Source of the DNA: an uncultured Zetaproteobacteria bacterium
GTDB lineage: Bacteria > Pseudomonadota > Zetaproteobacteria > Mariprofundales > Mariprofundaceae
DNA: 20,613 nt
Direction: 5' to 3'
Assembly: GCA_913056285.1 (NCBI GenBank)
Contig: CAJXNE010000015.1
Location: 1 to 20,613, forward strand
Part shown: positions 1 to 11,972 of the stretch, one piece after another
Layout: every line of letters begins with the position of its first letter
Numbering within the stretch: position 1 is the stretch's first letter
Made by a program: the position numbers and the translations under genes
Notes under the pieces: generated by a model
The model's input: only the letters and a program-made list of their open reading frames with translations
Database searches by the model: none
What the model was told of the DNA's origin: nothing

Positions 1-52
1 TACCGGTCTCCAAAACCGGGTGCTGTGGGTTCGAGTCCCTCCTCGCCTGCCA
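1..52 (+). tRNA. tRNA-Trp (CCA anticodon), 3' part
   Basis: The 5' half lies outside the window. What remains is the end of the D arm side, a complete anticodon arm (CCGGT-CTCCAAA-ACCGG, anticodon CCA at about 9-11), a variable loop, a T arm with the invariant GTTCGAGTC core, and the acceptor 3' strand ending in CCA at 50-52. The CCA is genome-encoded. It delivers tryptophan. A tRNA-Trp directly before secE is the usual arrangement in proteobacteria, and secE begins only 38 bases downstream with no terminator between, so read-through and processing are likely. Confidence 0.95.
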
Positions 53-90
53 GTTGTTTTGGATGTGTAAGGGTTTTATAGGAGCTGACA

Positions 91-279
91 ATGAGTCGTG
101 TCGGAGACATACAGAAATTCATGAATGAAGTGAAGGTCGAAACCAAAAAGGTGACATGGCCCGATCGTAAGGAAACGATGCAGGCAACGCTGATGGTGTT
201 TGTGATGGTCATCTTTATTGCCTTGTTTCTGTGGTTGATTGATTCCTCGCTCGGCGCGCTTGTGAAGCAGGTGATTTGA
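91..279 (+). CDS. secE: Preprotein translocase subunit SecE
   Basis: This 62-residue protein is the essential clamp subunit of the SecYEG channel in the inner membrane. It is the short form, with one transmembrane helix at about residues 33-51, instead of the three-helix E. coli form. The amphipathic segment before the helix carries the family signature KKVTWPDRKE (19-28), which lies along the cytoplasmic face of SecY. The start is supported by AGGAG at 80-84, six bases before the ATG. The stop codon TGA overlaps the proposed ATG of nusG (ATGA at 279), so the two are translationally coupled as in most bacteria. Confidence 0.95.
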   Translation: MSRVGDIQKFMNEVKVETKKVTWPDRKETMQATLMVFVMVIFIALFLWLIDSSLGALVKQVI

Positions 280-809
280 TGGCGATGCAATGGTTTGCAG
301 TGCAGGTGTATTCCAACTTTGAGGACAAGGTTGAGAAAAATCTGAGAGAAAATATTGAGCGTGCCGGCCTGAGCGATAAGTTCGGCGACATTATGGTGCC
401 GCGCGAAGAAGTGGTTGAGCTCAGAGATGGGCAAAAGGTGACTTCCCAGCGTAAATTCTTCCCCGGCTATGTGCTGGTTCAGATGGAAATGAACGACGAA
501 ACCTGGCATATCGTTAAAGATACGCGTCAGGTCAGTGGGTTCCTGGGTTCCGGCGGCAAGCCGCGCCCGATGCCGCAACGTGAAGTTGATGCGCTGGTAC
601 ACCAGATTGAAGAAGGCATTGAGCGGCCTAAACCGAAGGTGATGTTTGATGTCGGGGAAGCGGTGCGCGTAATTGATGGGCCGTTCGCATCATTCAACGG
701 CGTTGTTGAAGAAGTGATGGAAGATAAAGCAAAACTGAAAGTGAGCGTTTCAATTTTCGGACGTCCGACGCCGGTAGAACTGGAATATATTCAGGTTGAA
801 AAAGGATAA
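279..809 (+). CDS. nusG: Transcription termination/antitermination protein NusG
   Basis: NusG binds RNA polymerase, suppresses pausing, and links the enzyme to Rho or to the ribosomal protein S10. The 176-residue product has an N-terminal NGN domain (WFAVQVYS at 5-12; FFPGYVLVQM at 60-69) and a C-terminal KOW domain (about 122-174; DGPFASFNGVV at 133-143), the normal length and order. Two starts are possible: ATG 279, overlapping the secE stop, or ATG 285. AGGTGA at 269-274 is four or ten bases away from them, so spacing does not decide; I chose 279 for the coupled overlap. The stop codon lies inside a perfect hairpin (803-827). Confidence 0.96.
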   Translation: MAMQWFAVQVYSNFEDKVEKNLRENIERAGLSDKFGDIMVPREEVVELRDGQKVTSQRKFFPGYVLVQMEMNDETWHIVKDTRQVSGFLGSGGKPRPMPQREVDALVHQIEEGIERPKPKVMFDVGEAVRVIDGPFASFNGVVEEVMEDKAKLKVSVSIFGRPTPVELEYIQVEKG

Positions 810-827
810 AGGCACAGCCTTTATCCT
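803..827 (+). promoter_or_regulatory. Perfect 10-bp RNA hairpin over the nusG stop codon
   Basis: AGGATAAAGG (803-812) pairs perfectly with CCTTTATCCT (818-827) around the five-base loop CACAG. The nusG TAA (807-809) is in the left arm. No T-run follows (GAATGAAAATC), so it is not a standard intrinsic terminator. It may be a processing or stability element, or a pause site before the rplK leader. The rest of the 149-base nusG-rplK spacer holds a 10-base direct repeat, GTGAAGGGCT, at 855-864 and 919-928. In E. coli this region carries a promoter and the L1 autoregulatory site; I cannot identify either here. Confidence 0.6.
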
Positions 828-958
828 GAATGAAAATCAAACCTTTCACAGGAAGTGAAGGGCTTACCGCAAAAAATAAACGCGGGAGCAGCATCAGGGA
901 TACTGACTGCGAATAAAGGTGAAGGGCTGGATGCCTGCAACCGGTTGGAGAATAAATA

Positions 959-1387
959 ATGGCAAAAAAACTCGATACAATCGTGAAATTGCAGGTGCCT
1001 GCCGGCTCTGCAAATCCTGCTCCGCCAGTAGGCCCGGCTCTCGGTCAGGCTGGTGTGAATATCATGGAGTTCTGTAAGGCGTTCAACGCCAAGACACAGG
1101 AAATGGAAAAAGGTCTGACGCTGCCGGTTGTGATCAGCGTCTATGCAGACCGTTCCTTTGACTTCGTTATCAAAACCCCGCCTGCATCTGTACTGCTGCT
1201 CAAAGCGGCCAAGCTTCAGAAGGGCAGTGGTGAGCCCAACAAGAAAAAAGTCGGCAAAGTTACCAGCGCTCAGATTCGTGAGATCGTAGAAACCAAAATG
1301 CCCGATCTGAACTGCTATGATATTGAAGCAGGCATGAAAATTATTGAAGGCACAGCCCGCTCCATGGGTCTGGAAGTCGAAGGCTAA
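959..1387 (+). CDS. rplK: 50S ribosomal protein L11
   Basis: L11 binds the GTPase-associated centre of 23S rRNA and supports factor binding and the stringent response. The 142 residues match the family's usual length. The N-terminal domain carries the conserved PPVGPALGQAGVNIMEFCKAF block (about 22-42, with the proline-rich hinge), and the C-terminal rRNA-binding domain contains KTPPASVLL and the ending GTARSMGLEVEG. GGAG at 947-950 lies eight bases before the ATG. It sits ten bases before rplA, forming the L11-L1 unit that L1 represses in E. coli; a leader target site is plausible in the preceding spacer but is not shown. Confidence 0.97.
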   Translation: MAKKLDTIVKLQVPAGSANPAPPVGPALGQAGVNIMEFCKAFNAKTQEMEKGLTLPVVISVYADRSFDFVIKTPPASVLLLKAAKLQKGSGEPNKKKVGKVTSAQIREIVETKMPDLNCYDIEAGMKIIEGTARSMGLEVEG

Positions 1388-1397
1388 GGGGATAACG

Positions 1398-2084
1398 ATG
1401 GCAAAACTAACCAAACGTATGAAAGCTAGCCTCGCAGCCGTTCCGGCTCAGGCGGTTAATGTAAAAGATGCTGTAGACGCGCTATTGGCGCAGCCGGCTA
1501 CAAAATTTGATGAATCGATTGATGTGGCAATCAAGCTGGGTGTTGATCCACGTCATGCCGATCAGATGGTTCGTGGCTCTATTTCGTTGCCAAATGGTAC
1601 GGGTAAAACCGTCCGTGTAGCGGTGTTCGCCAAGGGTGCGAAGGCCGAAGAGGCCGAAGCAGCCGGAGCGGATTTTGTTGGTGCTGATGATCTGGTGGCA
1701 AAAGTACAGGATGGTTTTATGGACTTTGACCGTGTTGTGGCGACGCCGGATATGATGGCGCAGGTTGGCCGTCTGGGCCGTGTATTGGGCCCGCGTGGTC
1801 TGATGCCGAATCCGAAACTGGGAACAGTGACCATGGATGTCACCAAGGCCGTCACGGCGATTAAAGCCGGTCAGATCGAAGTGCGTGTGGACAAGGGTGC
1901 TGTGATTCATGCGCCTGTTGGCCGGCGCTCGTTTGATGCCGCCAAACTCAATGAAAATATTGAGTCGCTGTTGGCAGATCTGAATCGTATGAAGCCTGCA
2001 TCATCGAAAGGTCGCTATATGCTGAGAATGTCAATCTCATCAACCATGGGTGCTGGCATTCGCGTGGATGAAACGACCCTGTAA
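1398..2084 (+). CDS. rplA: 50S ribosomal protein L1
   Basis: L1 forms the mobile L1 stalk beside the ribosomal E site and, in E. coli, represses its own L11 operon. The 228-residue product begins MAKLTKRMK and carries the family signature VGRLGRVLGPRGLMPNPK (about residues 115-132) and the C-terminal MSISSTMGAGIRVD block. ATG 1398 was chosen over an in-frame extension reaching back into rplK because homologues begin MAKLTKRM and AAGGGG (1386-1391) sits six bases upstream. The protein is a few residues shorter than E. coli L1 (234), lacking a short C-terminal tail. Confidence 0.97.
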   Translation: MAKLTKRMKASLAAVPAQAVNVKDAVDALLAQPATKFDESIDVAIKLGVDPRHADQMVRGSISLPNGTGKTVRVAVFAKGAKAEEAEAAGADFVGADDLVAKVQDGFMDFDRVVATPDMMAQVGRLGRVLGPRGLMPNPKLGTVTMDVTKAVTAIKAGQIEVRVDKGAVIHAPVGRRSFDAAKLNENIESLLADLNRMKPASSKGRYMLRMSISSTMGAGIRVDETTL

Positions 2085-2099
2085 AGGGTAAACAAGTTT

Positions 2100-2133
2100 G
2101 GCCGGCGTAAGCTGGCCGCGCGTCTACGGACGC
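2100..2133 (+). promoter_or_regulatory. Two tandem hairpins with stable tetraloops after rplA
   Basis: The first hairpin pairs GGCCGGC (2100-2106) with GCTGGCC (2111-2117, one G-U pair) around GTAA, a GNRA loop. The second pairs GCGTC (2120-2124) with GACGC (2129-2133) around TACG, a UNCG loop. Only two bases separate them, so they could stack. No T-run follows. They may protect the rplKA transcript end or act as a processing site ahead of the rplJ leader. Confidence 0.5.
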
Positions 2134-2168
2134 ACAATGAATCGATATAACTGAGGCTGGCAACAGGC

Positions 2169-2250
2169 GAAGGATTATCGAAAAAAACGATCCGTCCAAG
2201 ACTGCAGGAGCCGAGCTCGAACGAGCAAAGCTTAATTGGAGCAATCCTTC
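2169..2250 (+). promoter_or_regulatory. Ribosomal protein L10 leader (rplJL autoregulation)
   Basis: The spacer before rplJ holds the features of the L10 leader family, where the L10-(L12)4 complex binds mRNA and represses rplJL translation. A long-range stem closes it: GAAGGATT (2169-2176) pairs perfectly with AATCCTTC (2243-2250). Inside are the conserved-looking CCAAGACTGCAGGAG (2196-2210), a small hairpin GCTC-GAAC-GAGC (2215-2226), and the CTTAAT element (2231-2236). The element ends 56 bases before the rplJ start. I matched it from memory of the family pattern; a covariance-model search would settle it. Confidence 0.7.
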
Positions 2251-2306
2251 CAGCAATAGATGGAGTGCAAGCTCACTTGCGCGGGTCGAAAAGCAAGGGG
2301 GTAAAT

Positions 2307-2825
2307 GTGAATAAAAATGACAAACAACGCATTGTCGAAGAACTTCACGCTGCCTGGTCCGAATCAACAGCGGGTGTGGTGACACACTATCGCGGCCTTA
2401 CGGTTTCCGAAATGGGAGACCTGCGCCGTAGTCTGCATGAAGCAGATGTGTCACTACAGGTGGTCAAGAACACTTTGGCTCGCCGCGCTGCTGAAGGTAC
2501 GGATTTTACAGCAGCAACAGAGTTGTTCACCGGCCCGGTCGCAATTGCATATGGTAAAGATCCGGTAGGTATGGCCAAAGCCATCTCCGAATTCGCCAAA
2601 AAGCATGAAGCGCTCGATGTCAAAGGTGGTGTTCTCGATGGTAAGGCAGTGGATGTGTCCGGTATTAAAGCACTGGCCAGTCTGCCGTCACGCGAAGTTT
2701 TGCTCGCCAAAATGCTGGGAAGCATGCAGTCACCAATTTCCGGATTCGTCCGTACATTGGCAGAGGTACCTGCATCCTTCGTTCGCACACTGGCAGCCAT
2801 TCGCGACCAGAAAGAAGCAGCCTGA
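2307..2825 (+). CDS. rplJ: 50S ribosomal protein L10
   Basis: L10 anchors L7/L12 dimers to the ribosome stalk. With GTG as start the product is 172 residues, close to the usual 165. It carries the N-terminal rRNA-binding domain (YRGLTVSEMGDLRRSL; VVKNTLARRA) and the C-terminal helix that binds L7/L12 (FVRTLAEVPASFVRTLAAIRD), ending in the family-typical KEAA. GTG 2307 was chosen because AAGGGGG (2295-2301) sits five bases before it and homologues start near ...DKQ.IV. Earlier in-frame starts would run into the leader RNA. It is probably repressed by its own complex through the upstream leader. Confidence 0.95.
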   Translation: MNKNDKQRIVEELHAAWSESTAGVVTHYRGLTVSEMGDLRRSLHEADVSLQVVKNTLARRAAEGTDFTAATELFTGPVAIAYGKDPVGMAKAISEFAKKHEALDVKGGVLDGKAVDVSGIKALASLPSREVLLAKMLGSMQSPISGFVRTLAEVPASFVRTLAAIRDQKEAA

Positions 2826-2901
2826 CCGAAGCGATAAACGCGCAACTATAAATCATTTATCACTAATACTTTTAACTTAATAGCAAGAGGAGCTAAACAA
2901 A

Positions 2902-3282
2902 ATGGCAATCACAAAAGATGAATTAATCGAAGCAATCGAAACCATGACCGTACTGGAACTCTCAGAGCTGGTAACAGCTTTGGAAGACAAGTTCGGCGTA
3001 TCTGCTGCTGCACCTGTAGCAGTGGCTGCTGGTCCTGCTGCGGCTGGCGGCGAAGCTGCTGCTGAAGAGCAGACTGAATTCAATGTTGTTCTGACAAGTG
3101 CAGGCGACAAGAAGATTCAGGTCATCAAGGCAGTTCGTGAAATCACAGGTCTGGGTCTGAAAGAAGCCAAGGCTATGGTTGACGGCGCACCGGGCAACGT
3201 CAAAGAAGGCGTTTCCAAGGATGAAGCTGAAGATATCAAGGGTAAGCTGGAAGCAGCAGGCGCATCTGTAGAGCTGAAGTAA
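2902..3282 (+). CDS. rplL: 50S ribosomal protein L7/L12
   Basis: L7/L12 is the multicopy stalk protein that recruits translation GTPases. The 126-residue acidic protein has the three expected parts: N-terminal dimerisation helices (about 1-33), an alanine-rich flexible hinge (about 34-56), and the C-terminal factor-binding domain (about 57-126, with AVREITGLGLKEAKAMVD). GAGGAG at 2887-2892 is nine bases before the ATG, a strong ribosome site, as expected for a protein needed in four or more copies per ribosome. The 76-base spacer after rplJ is AT-rich and shows no terminator. Confidence 0.97.
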   Translation: MAITKDELIEAIETMTVLELSELVTALEDKFGVSAAAPVAVAAGPAAAGGEAAAEEQTEFNVVLTSAGDKKIQVIKAVREITGLGLKEAKAMVDGAPGNVKEGVSKDEAEDIKGKLEAAGASVELK

Positions 3283-3331
3283 GCTTTACTCATTGTTCCG
3301 CTTTCACACCCAACGCGCATGGATTTTTCCA

Positions 3332-3361
3332 CACCGTGATAAGAAATATTATCACAGGGTG
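3332..3361 (+). promoter_or_regulatory. Processing-type hairpin in the rplL-rpoB spacer
   Basis: GTGATAA (3336-3342) pairs with TTATCAC (3349-3355) around GAAATA. The stem continues as CACC (3332-3335) with GGTG (3358-3361) after a two-base bulge (AG, 3356-3357). No T-run follows. In E. coli this same spacer contains an RNase III processing site, so a cleavage element is the natural reading, but the enzyme is not shown by sequence. Confidence 0.5.
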
Positions 3362-3413
3362 GTAAAATCATGCAGGCGCGTTGTTTGTTTGACGTAAAAT
3401 GAATCAGGCTGAT

Positions 3414-3449
3414 CCCCGGTGGCGCAAGCTGCCGGGGCTTGGTCTTTTT
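3414..3449 (+). terminator. Attenuator-like terminator between rplL and rpoB
   Basis: A 10-bp stem, CCCCGGTGGC (3414-3423) with GCTGCCGGGG (3428-3437; two G-U pairs), is capped by GCAA. The T-run TTTTT (3445-3449) comes seven bases after the stem, further than in an efficient terminator, so partial termination is expected. This suits the known need to make several L7/L12 per RNA polymerase: part of the transcription stops here and the rest continues into rpoB 48 bases later. Confidence 0.65.
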
Positions 3450-3497
3450 CGCGTTTGATTCAATCAGTAAAAAATCAGTTTAACGTCCGAGGTTAAC

Positions 3498-6400
3498 ATG
3501 GCCAAGCAAGCATCACTCAAACGTATCCGCAAGAATTTTGGAGCGATCCAGTCACCGATCGATATGCCCAATATGCTGGCATTGCAGACGGAGTCCTACC
3601 ACGAATTTATGGGTTATGGCGAAGCGGTAAATGATTCTCGCCTGTCCAAGGTGTTCCAGTCCGTGTTTCCGGTGCGCGATTATGCCGGTAATGCTGAGCT
3701 GGGGTTTGAAGGCTTTGAGTATAGCCCGCCGCGTTACGATCAGGACGAATGCCGACGTCGCGATTTAACCTTTGCGCTACCGGTTAAAGTGAAGCTACGG
3801 CTGAAAATTTTTGAGTCGGATGGCCATTCCCGCAAAAACCGCAAGGTGCGCGAAGTGCGTGACCAGTCTGTCTATATGGGTGAAATTCCCAATATGACCG
3901 AGTTTGGCTCGTTCATCATCAATGGTACGGAGCGCGCGATTGTATCCCAGATGCACCGCTCTCCGGGTGTGTTCTTCGATCATGATAAAGGCAAAACCCA
4001 CGCATCAGGGAAATTCCTGTTCAAGGCCCGTGTGATTCCTTATCGCGGTTCCTGGCTGGATTTCGAATTTGATGCCAAGGATCATGTGAACTTCCGTATC
4101 GATCTGCGTCGCAAGATGCCATCGGGTATTTTGCTCAAGGCGCTTGGTTTGACCACGCAGGAAATTCTGGATCGTTTTTATCAGCGTCGCACCTATCGCT
4201 TTTACAAAAAAGGCATTCAGGTCAAGTTTGAGGCCGACAAATTCCTTGGCACACGTGCTGTGACTGCGATCAAAATTGGCAACAAAAATATCGTGGCTGA
4301 AGGTAAAAAATTCACCAAACTGGCCATCAAACGTTTAACTGAAGCCGATGTGAAATGGATTGACGTACCACTGGAAACCGTGATTGGTGAAGTGGCCGCC
4401 GAGCCGATTCTGATTGATGGCGGCGAGATTCTGATTGACCATAACCACGAACTGACCGAAGAGTCTATTTCTGCCTTGCAGGGCGCTGGTATCAAGCAGT
4501 TTGACTGTCTGTTGATTGATGCATCGGTGCGCGGCCCGTGGCTGGCCGATACCTTGCGCCTCGATATGGTGCAGTCGCGTGAAGAAGCCCGTGTTGAAAT
4601 TTATCGCATGATGCGCCCTGGTGAGCCGCCAACGGTGGAAACCGCCCGTGCGCTGTTTGAATCGCTGTTTTATGATAAGTCCCGTTATGATCTCTCCCGT
4701 GTCGGTCGTATGAAGTTGAATTCGCGTCTCGACATTAGCGATGATGATGTGCCGCTGGATCAGGGCACGCTGCGCGTAGAAGATATTCTGATGACGCTGG
4801 ATACCTTACTCAATCTGCGCGATGGTATTGGTGAAGTTGATGATATCGATCACTTGGGCAATCGTCGCCTGCGTTCTGTCGGTGAGCTGTTGGAAAACCA
4901 GATTCGTGTTGGTCTGGTGCGCATGGAGCGTGCTATTCGTGAGCGTTTGAGTTCCGGCGATCTGACTGAAATGATGCCATCGGACGTAGTGAATGCGAAA
5001 CCGCTGATTGCTTCTGTGAAAGAGTTTTTCGGTTCGTCCCAGCTGTCCCAGTTTATGGATCAGACCAATCCGTTGTCCGAAGTGACGCATAAACGTCGTT
5101 TATCGGCGCTTGGCCCCGGTGGTTTGTCGCGTGAGCGCGCCGGTTTTGAAGTGCGAGATGTACATCCGACCCATTATGGCCGTCTGTGCCCGATTGAAAC
5201 GCCGGAAGGTCCGAATATCGGCCTGATTAACTCGCTGGCGACGTATGCCAAGGTGAATGATTTTGGATTCCTGGAGTCACCTTATCGCAAAGTGGTGGAC
5301 GGCAAGGCTACCGATGATGTGGATTACCTTTCCGCTATTGATGAAGCTACGCCAGTCATTGCTCAGGCGAATGCTGTTATCGACGATAATGGCTGCTTTG
5401 TTGCCGATCTGGTGCAATGCCGACAGAACGGCGAATTTATTATGGCGGTCCCTACTGATATTGATTACATGGATGTATCGCCAAGTCAGGTGATTTCCGT
5501 TGGTGCCGGGCTCATTCCATTCCTTGAGCATGATGATGCTAACCGGGCCTTGATGGGTGCGAACATGCAGCGTCAGGCCGTGCCACTGTTGCGTTCCGAG
5601 AAGCCTCTGGTCGGTACCGGCATGGAAGCGCCATTGGCGCGCGATTCCGGTGTTTCTCAAGTTGCACGTCGCGGCGGTGTTATCGAACGTGTTGATGGCG
5701 GTCGAATCGTTGTCAGAGCCAATGATGATGAGCAGGTTGAAGGCGAACCGGGCGTGGATATCTATCGCTTGTTCAAATATCGCCGCTCCAATCAGAACAC
5801 CTGTTTTAACCAGCGCCCGCTGGTGAAGATGGGCGAACTGGTAGCCAAGGGTGATATTATTGCCGATGGACCGTCCACCGATATGGGCGAGTTGTCGTTG
5901 GGCCGCAATGCGCTGGTAGCGTTGATGCCATGGCGCGGCTACAACTTCGAGGATGCGATTGTTATCAACGAGAAGCTGGTCAAGGATGATGTCTATACCT
6001 CCATCCATATCGAAGAGTTTGAAGCGGTCGCACGTGATACCAAGCTGGGCGAAGAAGAAATCACCCGTGATATTCCGAATGTTGGCGAAGATGCGCTGCG
6101 TCATCTGGATGATTGCGGCATTGCCTACATTGGCGCGGAAGTGAAGCAGGGTGATATCCTGGTTGGCAAGATTACGCCGAAGGGTGAAACGCAGCTGTCA
6201 CCTGAAGAAAAATTACTGCGCGCCATCTTTGGTGAGAAAGCATCGGATGTACGTGATACCTCCATGCGTATCAAACCGGGTAATGAAGGCGTTGTCGTTG
6301 ATGTGCAGGTATTTACCCGCCGTGGCGATGAAAAGGATGATCGCGCCAAAGCGATTGAAGAAGCTTCGATTGAGCAGTTATATGGTGATAAGGAAGATGA

Positions 6401-7592
6401 GCGCCGTATTCTGGAATCCAATGCAGTCAGCCGTTTGCAGTCATTGTTGGTGGGCCAGACGGCAGCCATGTTTAAGGGGCTGAAAAATGGCCAGGTTATC
6501 ACGGACAAAGATATTGAAGCGCTGAGTTTGCGCGATCTGTCCGGGGTATCTGTACAGGATGATGCGGTCAATGAACGACTGGCCGAGATTCATGCATCGA
6601 TGGACAAGGAACGTGGCAAGCTGGAATCGCGTTTTGAAGAAAAAGTTGCCAAGGTGCGCGAAGGTTCTGAACTGAAGCCGGGCGTTATCAAGGTGGTCAA
6701 GGTGTTCGTGGCTGTGAAACGCAAGTTGCAGCCGGGTGATAAGATGGCCGGACGTCATGGTAACAAGGGCGTGATTTCCATTATTGTGCCTGAAGAAGAT
6801 ATGCCGTTTACCGAAGATGGTACGCCGATGGATATCTGTTTGAATCCGCTGGGTGTGCCGTCACGTATGAATATCGGGCAAATTTTTGAAATTCATATGG
6901 GTTGGGCCGCCAGCGCACTGGGTAAACAGATTGAGGCTATGCTGAAGCGCGGGGCTGCAACTGATCAGTTGAAAGGATTCCTGCTTGATGCCTATGGTGA
7001 AGATCAGGCAGCCAGTAAGGATATCGAAGGCATGGACGAAGAGTCTCTGATCGAACTGGCAAATAACCTCAAAGGCGGCATTCCGATAGCTACGCCTGCA
7101 TTTGATGGCGCCAAAGAATCACATATCAAACGCATGCTGAAATTGGCTGGTATCCCTGAATCTGGTCAGACTACCCTGTATGACGGCCGTAGCGGAGAAG
7201 CCTTTGATCGTCCGGTCACCATCGGCCATATGTATATTCTGAAACTGCACCATCTGGTGGATGAGAAGATTCATGCCCGTTCAACCGGCCCGTACTCGCT
7301 GGTCACCCAGCAACCGCTCGGCGGTAAGGCGCAGTTCGGCGGCCAGCGCTTCGGTGAGATGGAAGTGTGGGCGTTGGAAGCCTATGGCGCGGCTTACACC
7401 TTGCAGGAAATGCTGACTGTGAAGTCGGATGATGTGCAGGGCCGCACCAAGATGTACGAATCGATTGTTCGTGGCGATATGTCGTTTGATGCCGGAATTC
7501 CGGAATCATTCAACGTCATGACCAAGGAATTGAATGCACTGGGTATTGACCTGTCTATGGTCAAACGCCCGTCCGAGAACGAAGGAGAATAA
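3498..7592 (+). CDS. rpoB: DNA-directed RNA polymerase subunit beta
   Basis: This 1364-residue protein is the beta subunit of core RNA polymerase (E. coli 1342). The rifampicin pocket is intact and of sensitive type: FFGSSQLSQFMDQ begins at residue 510, five positions later than in E. coli, followed by HKRRLSALGPGG. Active-centre elements are GYNFEDA (814-820, acidic pair E818-D819) and KMAGRHGNKG (1082-1091, with lysines 1082 and 1090). The offset from E. coli rises from 5 to 17 between these points, so about 12 extra residues lie in that stretch. GAGG at 3489-3492 is five bases before the ATG. rpoC starts three bases after its stop. Confidence 0.98.
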   Translation: MAKQASLKRIRKNFGAIQSPIDMPNMLALQTESYHEFMGYGEAVNDSRLSKVFQSVFPVRDYAGNAELGFEGFEYSPPRYDQDECRRRDLTFALPVKVKLRLKIFESDGHSRKNRKVREVRDQSVYMGEIPNMTEFGSFIINGTERAIVSQMHRSPGVFFDHDKGKTHASGKFLFKARVIPYRGSWLDFEFDAKDHVNFRIDLRRKMPSGILLKALGLTTQEILDRFYQRRTYRFYKKGIQVKFEADKFLGTRAVTAIKIGNKNIVAEGKKFTKLAIKRLTEADVKWIDVPLETVIGEVAAEPILIDGGEILIDHNHELTEESISALQGAGIKQFDCLLIDASVRGPWLADTLRLDMVQSREEARVEIYRMMRPGEPPTVETARALFESLFYDKSRYDLSRVGRMKLNSRLDISDDDVPLDQGTLRVEDILMTLDTLLNLRDGIGEVDDIDHLGNRRLRSVGELLENQIRVGLVRMERAIRERLSSGDLTEMMPSDVVNAKPLIASVKEFFGSSQLSQFMDQTNPLSEVTHKRRLSALGPGGLSRERAGFEVRDVHPTHYGRLCPIETPEGPNIGLINSLATYAKVNDFGFLESPYRKVVDGKATDDVDYLSAIDEATPVIAQANAVIDDNGCFVADLVQCRQNGEFIMAVPTDIDYMDVSPSQVISVGAGLIPFLEHDDANRALMGANMQRQAVPLLRSEKPLVGTGMEAPLARDSGVSQVARRGGVIERVDGGRIVVRANDDEQVEGEPGVDIYRLFKYRRSNQNTCFNQRPLVKMGELVAKGDIIADGPSTDMGELSLGRNALVALMPWRGYNFEDAIVINEKLVKDDVYTSIHIEEFEAVARDTKLGEEEITRDIPNVGEDALRHLDDCGIAYIGAEVKQGDILVGKITPKGETQLSPEEKLLRAIFGEKASDVRDTSMRIKPGNEGVVVDVQVFTRRGDEKDDRAKAIEEASIEQLYGDKEDERRILESNAVSRLQSLLVGQTAAMFKGLKNGQVITDKDIEALSLRDLSGVSVQDDAVNERLAEIHASMDKERGKLESRFEEKVAKVREGSELKPGVIKVVKVFVAVKRKLQPGDKMAGRHGNKGVISIIVPEEDMPFTEDGTPMDICLNPLGVPSRMNIGQIFEIHMGWAASALGKQIEAMLKRGAATDQLKGFLLDAYGEDQAASKDIEGMDEESLIELANNLKGGIPIATPAFDGAKESHIKRMLKLAGIPESGQTTLYDGRSGEAFDRPVTIGHMYILKLHHLVDEKIHARSTGPYSLVTQQPLGGKAQFGGQRFGEMEVWALEAYGAAYTLQEMLTVKSDDVQGRTKMYESIVRGDMSFDAGIPESFNVMTKELNALGIDLSMVKRPSENEGE

Positions 7593-7595
7593 GCC

Positions 7596-11798
<4,203 letters not shown>

Positions 11799-11819
11799 AC
11801 CTAGCATAACACAAGCAAG

Positions 11820-11855
11820 GAAAGGGGTGCCATTGGCACCCCTTTCTTCGTTTTT
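11820..11855 (+). terminator. Intrinsic terminator after rpoC
   Basis: A perfect 12-bp stem, GAAAGGGGTGCC (11820-11831) with GGCACCCCTTTC (11835-11846), closes on a three-base loop ATT and is followed by TTCG and TTTTT (11851-11855). It lies 22 bases after the rpoC stop and is the strongest terminator in the window, so the RNA polymerase operon should end here. The remaining 117 bases before purN show no clear promoter that I could defend. Confidence 0.9.
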
Positions 11856-11972
11856 CCTGGGCAAACGAAGGTGAAAGGCTGATGGGAAGCATGCTGTATT
11901 GCATTCTGATGTCGAAGGTGAAGTGTTACCGTATCTCGGTGCCTTTGCATCAATCTATCAAACGGGTGATTT

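Noticed and set aside
54..82. Possible secE promoter TTGTTT, 17 bases, TATAGG
   Set aside because: The would-be -10 overlaps the secE ribosome site, so the transcript would begin at about the start codon and lose it. Read-through from the tRNA is simpler.
1344..1397. Extended N-terminus for rplA
   Set aside because: The extension overlaps rplK and is absent from L1 proteins; ATG 1398 has a good ribosome site.
821..1414. Long - strand frame opposite rplK
   Set aside because: It is antisense to a certain ribosomal protein gene and shows no family resemblance; a shadow of codon bias.
5277..6104. 275-codon - strand frame opposite rpoB
   Set aside because: Antisense to the conserved rpoB core, with no ribosome site or recognisable domain.
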